Shown here: one piece after another, positions 1 to 8,561 of the stretch
Layout of the letters: each line of letters begins with the position of its first letter
Position numbering within the stretch: position 1 is the first letter of the stretch
Assembly: GCF_003286085.1 (NCBI RefSeq)
Contig: NW_020825288.1
Coordinates: forward strand, 62,001-126,000
DNA: 64,000 nt
Source of the DNA: Drosophila persimilis
Taxonomy: Eukaryota > Arthropoda > Insecta > Diptera > Drosophilidae
Direction: 5' to 3'
Translations under genes and position numbers: made by a program
The notes under the pieces: model-generated
Databases searched by the model: none
What the model was told of the DNA's origin: nothing
Seen by the model: only the letters and a program-made list of their open reading frames with translations

Positions 1-1937
1 CTCGGCAGATGGAGTCAGATGCTGGGCAAATACGCACACCGTCAAATAGTGTGGTTCCGGTTCCGGAGGCCCAACATAGGGAGCCCCAAAGGATAGAGGC
101 TGAAAGCCAACAGATGGAGACGGACAACCACCAGCCGCAACATCAACCAGCAATCAATATAAATTTAACGCCAGTCCAACCGTCATTACGCAGCACCCAG
201 GTCCCAACAATCTTCCTGCCCCTGGTGCCTGCAATTTTACCCCTGATTAACAAATTGACAACAAATCCGAACGTGGGGAAATTCACAACGAAATCGATGG
301 CCAACAGTGGACTTAGAGTCCACTGCGACGACATTATAACATACAACGCCATTCAGAACGCCCTAGCTGAAGACAGCACCCATCTGCACACACACCAGCC
401 GCGCAGTGAAAGGGGCTATCGTGTAATAGTGCGGCACTTACACCACACTACTCCCAGCAGCTGGATAACGGAGGAGCTTGAACGACTCGGATTTACTGCG
501 AGGTTTATCCGAGGATTAAAACACCGTTTTAATGGAAGGCCTCTAAATATTTTTGAGGTTGAAATTCAGCCCAAGGCGGATGGTGGCCATGAGGCAATTC
601 TGGACATTAAAAACCTGGCCAATCAATGCATCTCCATAGTGAGACAAGCCAAGCCACGCGACCCAGCGCAGTGCCATCGGTGCCAGGAGTTTGGGCATAC
701 AAAAAACTACTGCAGACGGCCATACAAGTGTATGAAATGCGCTGGAGATCACCCCACAACAGCATGCAGGAAACCCAGGCAGGAGGATCCCAAATGCGCC
801 AATTGTAGCGGCAAGCACGTGAGCTGCTACAAGGGTTGTCCCGCCTACAAAAAGGCCCGCAGCCATCTAAGGGCAAACAGGCTCATCGCTGAGCAGCAGA
901 GGCAGCAGTATCAACAGCAACGCCAGCAGCCACAGCAGCCAACTGATCAACATCGTCCACAAACTCAGCAGCCGAGTCGCCAATCCCAATCCCAGCAACA
1001 ACAGCAGACAACAAACACAGGCACCAGAGGTAATGGCAGGCCTTCCTACAGCAGGGTGTTGCGGTCCGGGAATGCTGAGCAGCAGCAGCAGCCACGAGCG
1101 GCAGAACGGCAACAGCCGACGAGCAGTCGTCGTCCTTCCCAACAACAGCAGCCTCATATCCCCGCCCCCAAACAACAGCAGTCATCTCAAAAGAAGCGGC
1201 CACAACACCAAAAACAACAGCAGCACTCAAGCGGCAGACAGGGGGCCAAAGCAGCACCAACACCAGCTGCAGCAGCAACGCCCACCACCCGCAAGCCCTT
1301 GTATAGCCGTGGTGCGCAAGCCAATCCGGCCGAAAATCATTTGGCCAAGATCCAGCAAAATCTAAGGGAAGAGCAGCAGCAGCAACAAGAACAAAAACAG
1401 CAGCAGCGCGGTCACAATTTGGGTCGGCAGCACCAGCAGCAGCACCAGCATCGCGGCCATCATTCCCAGCCACAGGCCAAGGGGCGCCAATGCCAGCGCG
1501 ATCAACGGGTGCAGCCAACTCCAAAACGTTTCCAGACGCCAAGAAATCCCCAGCATCAGCAGCAGCCAGCCATTCAATGCGATGGCAAGTGTGTGGGACT
1601 CCTAAAAGAGTATGCAGTTAAAATAGAAAACTTGGAGAAACGACTTCAAGAACTTACCACATTAATTGCAAGCCTGACGGAGGCAAAGGGCAGTGGCTCA
1701 GCAGCGGCCAATCCTCCAACACAGACTCCAGCAGCAGCACCAGAAGCAGCACCAACACCTACAAGGCCCGCCGCCAATTCACAACCTGACGCCGCAGCCG
1801 TATCGGAGGACTCTGATATGGACTGCGAAGCACTCAGCGACGATGGCGACGACCAGTGGACGGACGACGATTCAGTTGACGACGAGATAGCGGATATCCT
1901 AGACGACTACGATAGCTACTACTCTGACTACTTTTGA
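1..1937 (+). CDS. gag: Gag (ORF1) nucleocapsid-like protein, 5' partial
   Basis: The reading frame is open from base 3 (codons CGG CAG, then ATG at 9). In complete copies this ATG is internal, about residue 390, so 9 is not the true start. The visible part holds the PRE_C2HC-like region, then zinc knuckles CX2CX4HX4C, CX2CX3HX4C and CX2CX3HX6C (nt 672-839), the glutamine-rich tract, a short predicted coiled coil and an acidic D/E/Y-rich tail. Jockey-clade Gags bind element RNA; those of HeT-A direct it to telomeres. Copy-specific residues are CISIVRQ (CVSIVRQ in the others), QKQQQHSSGR and KIQQNLREEQQQQQEQ. No frameshift or stop is seen. Assignment to Gag is firm; the HeT-A subfamily label is inferred from gag-only organisation. 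Confidence 0.88.
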   Translation, partial: RQMESDAGQIRTPSNSVVPVPEAQHREPQRIEAESQQMETDNHQPQHQPAININLTPVQPSLRSTQVPTIFLPLVPAILPLINKLTTNPNVGKFTTKSMANSGLRVHCDDIITYNAIQNALAEDSTHLHTHQPRSERGYRVIVRHLHHTTPSSWITEELERLGFTARFIRGLKHRFNGRPLNIFEVEIQPKADGGHEAILDIKNLANQCISIVRQAKPRDPAQCHRCQEFGHTKNYCRRPYKCMKCAGDHPTTACRKPRQEDPKCANCSGKHVSCYKGCPAYKKARSHLRANRLIAEQQRQQYQQQRQQPQQPTDQHRPQTQQPSRQSQSQQQQQTTNTGTRGNGRPSYSRVLRSGNAEQQQQPRAAERQQPTSSRRPSQQQQPHIPAPKQQQSSQKKRPQHQKQQQHSSGRQGAKAAPTPAAAATPTTRKPLYSRGAQANPAENHLAKIQQNLREEQQQQQEQKQQQRGHNLGRQHQQQHQHRGHHSQPQAKGRQCQRDQRVQPTPKRFQTPRNPQHQQQPAIQCDGKCVGLLKEYAVKIENLEKRLQELTTLIASLTEAKGSGSAAANPPTQTPAAAPEAAPTPTRPAANSQPDAAAVSEDSDMDCEALSDDGDDQWTDDDSVDDEIADILDDYDSYYSDYF

Positions 1938-3410
1938 TGAGCCCAAAAGTCGGTCCTGAGGCAGCCTGACAATCCACCGCACAGGTCCAGAGCAGCCACT
2001 GAAATAATACAAAATGACGTCAATACACACATCAACACAATATGGACAAAACTCAAAATAATCACACGTACCTGCCACGCCTCCGACAGATCTGCCCCTC
2101 CAGCAGCTGCCCCGTCATCAACTCCACACATCTGATGCCAATTGGACGACATTTTAGGATTTATTGACGACGCTCCTGACAATCCACCGCACAGGTCCAG
2201 AGCAGCCACTGTAAACAAACCAAAAATGACGTCAATATTCACATCAACACAAAATGGTCCAAATACACACAAAACATACGTACCTGCCACGCCTCCGATA
2301 GAGCTGCCTCTTCAGCAGTTGCCACACCAAATTCGCCATCCAATTCCTGCCAAATGGGCGAAATTTGAAGGCCCTATCGTCGTCGCCATCAACATCCAGA
2401 CTGCCGCTAAAAAGAAAAAAAAACATCAATTCACGCATCAACACAAAATAGCCAATACTTCTACTAATCACACTTACCTGTCAATACACTCACAGATCAG
2501 CCTCTCCAGTACCTACCTCGCCACCAACCGCAACATTTTGTTGCAAGTTGGGCCCAATTTGGACGCCCCTCCGACAATGCTGCCAGCAACCGATGGCCGT
2601 GATGTCACGCCACCACCATCACAAAACAGCAGCGGCAATCCAACGACGAGGCCAGCCAATACAGTCGTCAATGGCCAGCACGCCATCTCCATCTACATCG
2701 ACAGTGCATCCTGGGTGGCCGGACCAGCAGCCACTCGGATGCAGCCAATCCGCACTCATATGCGGCCATCTCCACTGCGGCCATTTCCACTGGTCAACGC
2801 ACCCCGATTGGCCGGACCAGTGTCAATCTCCATTTCTCCAGGTAGAGACGGCGTGGGCGGCCGGACCAGAGTCGCTCCCCAAACACCATCACCATCCACG
2901 CCAACTCCTGGATCCAGCCTCTGCCAATTCCGATGCCGCAGATGCGTGATCTGCAGCATCACATACACGTGCACATCCAGCTCTGAGGCGGATGCCCCTG
3001 TGCCATCCACATTGCTCCAGACGACGACGATGATCCTCCAGTACCTGAAAGAGAAAATAAATAGAATTAAATTAGCCTATAAATGTCATTAATGTTGCAA
3101 TTTGTCCAATACTTATCTCTTTGTGACCATCTGTTTGTATAAATGTACGTCAATAATTGCGAATGTCAAAATAGGGCTACCAGACTGTAATACTGATAGA
3201 ATGTAAACATGTCTGTAGATGTTAATGTTAATGTAATGTTAATGTCAATTGCCCGCAAAAATCCAAAATCACATTATTGTTGTAAGTTAAGCTTAAATGT
3301 AAATTGCCGAAGTACTGGTAATAGGAAAAGCTGGAAATAAACTCCGCCAGTAGCAAAGCTGGCGGGCGAGTGTGCGCATCGTAGGCGTGCACGCGCATCT
3401 AATTACATCG
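1938..3410 (+). other. 3' UTR of U0 with minus-strand intron-like segments
   Basis: Non-coding, A/C-rich on the + strand. Minus-strand GT...AG segments lie at 1999-2071 (73 nt), 2209-2283 (75) and 2407-2477 (71). The repeat carrying the 'C' segment of other units is missing. A further minus-strand acceptor, TATTTTCTCTTTCAG, has its AG at 3045-3046. The terminal hairpin is at 3344-3365. Open frames on the + strand here (for example from 2142) are not conserved in length between units and are not called. Confidence 0.7.
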
Positions 3411-3415
3411 AAAAA

Positions 3416-5223
3416 GTCGGTCCTGAGGCAGCCACTAAAATAGATGGAAATCATTAACTCACATAACCAATACGTACTCACCTGCCATGTCATCGACAGA
3501 GCTGCCCCACCAGCAGATGCCACGACAAATAGACCAAACTTTTGCTGCTAATTTGACGACATTCCTGGAATTCATTGACGACGCTCCTGACAATCCACCG
3601 CACAGGTCCAGAGCAGCCACTGAAATAAAACAAAATGACGTCAATTCGCATACCAACAAAATATGGACAAAACTCAAAATAATCACACGTACCTGCCACG
3701 CCTCCGACAGATCTGCCCCTCCAGCAGCTGCCCCTTCATCAACACCACACATTTGATGCCAATTGGACGACATTTTGGAATATATTGACGACGCTCCGGA
3801 CAATCCACCGCACAGGTCCAGAGCAGCCACTGTAAATAAACCAAAATGACGTCAATATTCACATCAACACAAAAGGTCCAAACATACACAAAACATACGT
3901 ACCTGCCACGCCTCCGATAGAGCTGCCTCTCCAGCAGTTGCCACACCAATTTCGCCATTTAATTCCTGCCAAATGGGCGAAATTTGAGGCCCCTTTAGCC
4001 TTCGCCAGCAACATCCAGTCCTCAGGCTGCCGCTAAAAAGAAGAAAAAACATCAATACACACTTCAACACAAAATGGACCAAACACACATAAAACATACG
4101 TACCTGCCACGCCTCCGATAGAGCTGCCTCTTCAGCAGTTGCTACACCAAATTCGCCATCCAATTCCTGCCAAATGGGCGAAATTTGAAGGCCCTATCGT
4201 CGTCGCCATCAACATCCAGACTGCCGCTAAAAAGAAGAAAAACATCAATTCACGCATCAACACAAAATAGCCAATACTTTTACTAATCACACTTACCTGT
4301 CAATACACTCACAGATCAGCCTCTCCAGTACCTGCCTCGCCACCAACTGCAACATTTTGTTGCAAGTTGGGCTCAATTTGGACGCCCCTCCGACAACGCT
4401 GCCAGCAACCGATGGCCGTGACGCCACGCCACCACCATCACAAAACAGCAGCAGCAATCCAACGACGAGGCCAGCCAATCCAGTCGTCAATGGCCAGCGC
4501 GCCATCTCCATCTACATCGACATCGACAGTGCATCCTGGGTGGCCGGACCAGAGCCACTCGGATGCAGCCAATCCGCACTCATATGCGGCCATCTCCACT
4601 GCGGCCATTTCCACTGGTCATCGCACCCCGATTGGCCGGACCAGTGCCAATCCCCAGTTCTCCAGGTAGAAGCAACGTGGGCGGCCGGACCAGAGTCGCT
4701 CATCAAACTCCATCTCCATTCACGCCAACTCCTGGATCCTGCTTCTGCCAATTCTGATGCCGCAGCAACAATCTGCTGCATCACACACTCGTGCACATCC
4801 AGCGCTGAGGCGGATGCGCCCTGTGCCATCCACACCACTCCAGACGACGACGATGATCCTCCAGTACCTGAAATAGAAAATAAATAGAATTAAATTAGTT
4901 TATAAATGTCATTAATGCTGCAATTTGTTCAATACTTATCTCTTTGTTTGTATAAATGTACGTCAATAATTGCGAATGTCAAAATAGGGCTACCAGACTG
5001 TAATACTGATAGAATGTAAACATGTCTGTAGATGTTAATGTTAATGTAATGTTAATGTCAATTGCCCGCCAATTTTAAAAATCACATTATTGTTGTTAGT
5101 TAAGCTTAAATGTAAATTGCCGAAGTAATGGTAATGAGAAAAGCTGGAAATAAACTCCGCCAGTAGCAAAGCTGGCGGGCGAGTGTGCGCATCGTAGGCG
5201 TGCACGCGCATCTAATTACATCG
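3416..5223 (+). other. 3' UTR of truncated U0b with five minus-strand intron-like segments
   Basis: Minus-strand GT...AG segments: 3435-3481 (47 nt, donor GTGAGTACG, the shortest in the window), 3620-3692 (73), 3830-3902 (73), 4033-4103 (71) and 4227-4296 (70). The next minus-strand acceptor AG is at 4868-4869. The terminal hairpin is at 5157-5178. The distal end (ATTAATGCTGC, GAAGTAATGGTAATGAG, A10) matches the end of U4 rather than that of U0 or U1, so this copy is itself mosaic. Confidence 0.7.
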
Positions 5224-5233
5224 AAAAAAAAAA
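3416..5233 (+). mobile_element. U0b: 5'-truncated HeT-A-like copy (3' UTR only)
   Basis: At 3411-3420 the U0 tail (CGAAAAA) is followed by GTCGGTCCTGAGGC, which in intact units lies about 15 nt after the gag stop. U0b thus lacks the 5' UTR and all of gag and keeps only about 1.8 kb of 3' UTR, ending in A10 (5224-5233). The break falls in a shared CGAAAA/CCGAAAAGTCGG context, so up to five bases are ambiguous. The first bases match the U2/U10 subtype. In a telomere array this is the expected trace of terminal erosion followed by addition of a new element (U0) on the distal side. Unequal exchange at the microhomology would give the same sequence. Confidence 0.82.
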
Positions 5234-5456
5234 GTGACTTGTGTTTTTTGTTGTTTTATGTGGAACTTTAAATGTATTAAAATACATGTTTAAACCGGGA
5301 CTAAATTAAATGGAAACTAAATAAACAATATGTGCCAAATAATTGCAAATAATGCAATATAATCATCTGTAATCGTGCCGTAATAGTGAAGCCAATAAAC
5401 CCAACTGGAGGAAAGAGGAAAAGCAAAGCAACTGAGTACCTGGACCAGGCCATCAA

Positions 5457-8400
5457 ATGGACGCACTTGCTCCAAATCTGACGACCAATAATATGGATGT
5501 TATGGATGCTATGGACAACTCGGCAAGAGCCGAAGCGGGTGGTGAGTGCGTTACTCAAAATAGTGCTACCGATATAATGACCAGGCCCCTGGGAGGGAAC
5601 CCCTCCGCAAATGCTTCCCTCTTCGAACCAATGTTCGACTCAGAGGGGGATGCGGATCTGGCTGAGTTGGAGACGGACTCGCCAGAGAGTACCCTGAGCT
5701 CCTTGGGAGCTACGGTGCTGGAGTTCGAGCGTCGTTTCGTGGACAGGGGTTTATATGTTAGAAAATACCCGCCAATCCCACCAAAAACAGACGCCAACAT
5801 ACAAGAAAAACCGCCATCAAATACACGTACAAACACGCAGACAAAAATAGCCCCCAGCGAAAGTGCAACGGGTTCCAAAAATAGCGGCGCTTTCGCTCTT
5901 ACCAAAGAGCATTTAAGTGCACATAAACAAAACAAGAACAAATGTTATGCCCATATGTTTTCGCGCCAAAACATTAGCGAAAACAATAACAATCAAACAA
6001 CTCACACAAGCATCAGAGAGAGCGACGCTTGCGCTCTCTCGGCAGCCGAACCCTCGGCGCACAATCAAAACGGAGGCTCGTCACATCAAGCCCCAAAGCG
6101 TTTGCCGCCAAACATGCACTCACACACTTATGACAAAAAGAGAGATGCTTGCTCTCTCCCGCCGAACCAAAACACAAACACATACAAGAACGAAGCTAGC
6201 CTGACCTACGCCAATAACAAAACCGAAACTGTAAACGGCATAAAGAAAAACAATGACCAGCAACAGCAACAAAGTTTGACGACAGCTGAACGCAATAATA
6301 CTAGCAGAAGCAGAAAATGCTTGCTGCCTACTCTGACTCAGGCGGACGAGCATAACATACAGACAAGGCCTAGTACCAGAACTCAACTGGTAAAGGAATG
6401 GCTAATTAGCGTTCCCCCGCTACTGGCCAATGAAATGCCCTCGCCCCTGCCCATTACCCCTATATCAAAGGATAAATTGACTACTAATTCGTTTCGCTCG
6501 CCGCTCAAAAGAAGATGCGCGGCGATCGAAACGGATACAGATGACGATGACTTCACCTGCCTCACTCTGGACACGCCCATGTTCAAGAGCCAATTCGCGA
6601 AAAGGCTGCATCATGAGACCCGGCAGATGGAGTCAGATGCTGGGCAAATAAGCTCACTGTCAAATAGTGTGGTTCCGGTTCCGGAGGCCCAACATAGGGA
6701 GCCCCAAAGGATAGAGGCTGAAAGCCAACAGATGGAAACGGACAATCATCAGCCGCAACATCAGCCAGCCATTAGTATAAATATAACGCCCGTCCAACAG
6801 TCATTACGCAGCACCCAGGTCCCAACAATCTTCCTGCCCCTGGTGCCTGCAATTTTACCCCTGATTAACAAATTGACAACAAATCCAAATGTGGGGAAAT
6901 TCACAACGAAATCGATGGCCAACAGTGGACTTAGAGTCCACTGCGACGACATTATAACATACAACGCCATTCAGAACGCCCTAGCTGAAGACAGCACCCA
7001 ATTGCACACACACCAGCCGCGCAGTGAAAGGGGCTATCGTGTAATAGTGCGTCATTTACATCACACTACTCCCAGCAGCTGGATAACGGAGGAGCTTGAA
7101 CGACTCGGATTTACTGCCCGGTTTATCCGAGGATTAAAACATCGTTTTAATGGGAGGCCTCTAAATATTTTTGAGGTCGAAATTCAGCCCAAGGCGGATG
7201 GCGGCCATGAGACAATTCTTGACATTAAAAACCTGGCCAATCAATGCGTCTCCATAGTGAGACAGGCCAAGCCACGCGATCCAGCACAATGCCATCGGTG
7301 CCAGGAGTTTGGGCACACCAAAAACTATTGCAGACGGCCATACAAGTGCATGAAATGCGCAGGAGATCACCCCACAACAGCATGCAGGAAACCCAGGCAG
7401 GAGGATCCCAAATGCGCGAATTGTAGCGGCAAGCACGTGAGCTGCTACAAGGGTTGTCCCGCCTACAAAAAGGCCCGCAGCCATCTAAGGGCAAACCGGC
7501 TCATCGCTGAGCAGCAAAGGCAGCAGTACCAACAGCAACGCCAGCAGCCACAGCAGCCAACTGACCAACAACGCCCACAAACTCAGCAGCCGAGTCGCCA
7601 ATCCCAGCAACAACAACAGCAGACAGCAAACACAGGCACCAGAGGTAATGGCAGGCCTTCCTACAGCAGGGTGTTGCGGTCCGGGAATGCTGAGCAGCAG
7701 CAGCAGCCACGAGCGGCAGAACGGCAACAGCCGACGAGCAGTCGTCGTCCTTCCCAACAACAGCAGCCTCATATCCCCGCCCCCAAACAACAGCAGTCAT
7801 CTCAGAAGAAGCGGCCACAACACCAACAGCAACAGCAGCATTCAAGCGGCAGACAAGGGGCCAAAGCAGCACCAACACCAGCTGCAGCAGCAGCAGCAAC
7901 GCCCAACACCCGCAGGCCCTTGTATAGCCGAGGTGCGCAAGCCAATCCGGCCGAAAATCATTTGGCCAAGTTCCAGCTAAATCTAAGGGAAGAGCAGCAG
8001 CAGCAACATAAACAAAAACAGCAGCAGCACGGACACAATTTGGGTCGGCAGCACCAGCAGCAGCACCAGCATCGCGGCCATCATTCCCAGCCACAGGCCA
8101 AGGGGCGCCAATGCCAGCGCGATCAACGGGTGCAGCCAACTCCAAAACGTTTCCAGACGCCGAGAAATCCCCAGCATAAGCAGCAGCAGCCAGCCATTCA
8201 ATGCGATGGCAAGTGTGTGGGACTCCTAAAAGAGTACGCAATTAAAATAGAAAACTTGGAGAAAAAACTTCAAGAACTTACCACAATAATTGCAAGCCTG
8301 ACGGAAGCAAAGGGCAGTGGCTCAGCAGCGGCCAATCCGCCAACTCAGACTCCAGCAGCAGCACCAGCACCAACACCAACACCTACAAGACCCGCCGCCA

Positions 8401-8561
8401 ATACACAACCGGACGCCGCAGCCGTATCGGAGGACTCTGATATGGACTGCGAAGCACTCAGCGACGATGGCGACGACCAGTGGACGGACGACGATTCAGT
8501 TGACGACGAGTTAGCGGATATCCTAGACGACTACGATAGCTACTACTCTGACTACTTTTGA
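5457..8561 (+). CDS. gag: Gag (ORF1), reference copy, 1034 aa
   Basis: The start at 5457 sits in a good Drosophila context (TCAAATGG) 223 nt from the element start. Order of parts: acidic N-terminus (residues 1-100); a low-complexity N/T/H/S-rich linker with three degenerate repeats (ALTKEHLSAHKQN, ALSAAEPSAHNQN, DACSLPPNQN); a conserved region at about 455-611 resembling the PRE_C2HC/RRM-like part of Jockey Gags; zinc knuckles C612-C625, C631-C643 and C653-C667; a Gln-rich tract to about 905; a short heptad-like segment at about 921-955; and a 44-residue acidic D/E/Y tail ending YDSYYSDYF. The length is near that of HeT-A Gags. The expected role is RNA binding, particle assembly and telomere targeting. 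The unit has no polymerase, so reverse transcriptase must come from elsewhere, perhaps U12. Linker type is intermediate (NNKTETVNGIKKNND). Confidence 0.92.
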   Translation: MDALAPNLTTNNMDVMDAMDNSARAEAGGECVTQNSATDIMTRPLGGNPSANASLFEPMFDSEGDADLAELETDSPESTLSSLGATVLEFERRFVDRGLYVRKYPPIPPKTDANIQEKPPSNTRTNTQTKIAPSESATGSKNSGAFALTKEHLSAHKQNKNKCYAHMFSRQNISENNNNQTTHTSIRESDACALSAAEPSAHNQNGGSSHQAPKRLPPNMHSHTYDKKRDACSLPPNQNTNTYKNEASLTYANNKTETVNGIKKNNDQQQQQSLTTAERNNTSRSRKCLLPTLTQADEHNIQTRPSTRTQLVKEWLISVPPLLANEMPSPLPITPISKDKLTTNSFRSPLKRRCAAIETDTDDDDFTCLTLDTPMFKSQFAKRLHHETRQMESDAGQISSLSNSVVPVPEAQHREPQRIEAESQQMETDNHQPQHQPAISINITPVQQSLRSTQVPTIFLPLVPAILPLINKLTTNPNVGKFTTKSMANSGLRVHCDDIITYNAIQNALAEDSTQLHTHQPRSERGYRVIVRHLHHTTPSSWITEELERLGFTARFIRGLKHRFNGRPLNIFEVEIQPKADGGHETILDIKNLANQCVSIVRQAKPRDPAQCHRCQEFGHTKNYCRRPYKCMKCAGDHPTTACRKPRQEDPKCANCSGKHVSCYKGCPAYKKARSHLRANRLIAEQQRQQYQQQRQQPQQPTDQQRPQTQQPSRQSQQQQQQTANTGTRGNGRPSYSRVLRSGNAEQQQQPRAAERQQPTSSRRPSQQQQPHIPAPKQQQSSQKKRPQHQQQQQHSSGRQGAKAAPTPAAAAAATPNTRRPLYSRGAQANPAENHLAKFQLNLREEQQQQHKQKQQQHGHNLGRQHQQQHQHRGHHSQPQAKGRQCQRDQRVQPTPKRFQTPRNPQHKQQQPAIQCDGKCVGLLKEYAIKIENLEKKLQELTTIIASLTEAKGSGSAAANPPTQTPAAAPAPTPTPTRPAANTQPDAAAVSEDSDMDCEALSDDGDDQWTDDDSVDDELADILDDYDSYYSDYF
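5880..6170 (+). repeat. Three inverted repeats inside the gag linker of U1
   Basis: Three short hairpins recur in coding sequence. GCTCTT 5895-5900 pairs with AAGAGC 5905-5910 (4-nt loop). GAGAGAGCG 6016-6024 pairs with CGCTCTCTC 6032-6040 (7-nt loop ACGCTTG). AGAGAG 6139-6144 pairs with CTCTCT 6152-6157 (7-nt loop ATGCTTG). The flanking DNA and the encoded A(F/C)(A/S)L...N motifs are related, so this is a degenerate triplication. The second and third hairpins are present in all complete copies; the first is weaker in U3, where the stem reads GCACTAACAAAAGAGC. A role in RNA recognition is only a guess. Confidence 0.6.

Larger units (their letters stand above)
1..3415 (+). mobile_element. U0: HeT-A-like element, 5' part outside window
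   Basis: The window opens inside the gag ORF of this copy. It continues through the gag stop at 1937 and a 1473-nt 3' UTR to a tail of only five A (3411-3415), the shortest in the window. The tail runs directly into a 5'-truncated copy (U0b), not into a normal unit start. The last 67 nt before the tail match every other unit. Confidence 0.85.

Noticed and set aside
9..1937. ATG at 9 as the start of the first gag
   Set aside because: The frame is open upstream to base 3, and the same Met is internal (RQMESDAG) in every complete copy.
5555..5941. A 128-aa minus-strand frame at the gag N-terminus, present in every complete unit
   Set aside because: Its presence follows from near-identity of the gag DNA. 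There is no recognised domain, and the + strand frame is clearly the coding one.
7501..8241. Long minus-strand open frame (246 aa, Leu/Ala-rich) opposite the gag glutamine tract, with counterparts in each unit
   Set aside because: It is produced by reading CAG-rich coding DNA on the other strand. Length and ends differ between units and no domain is seen; the + strand Gag explains the conservation.
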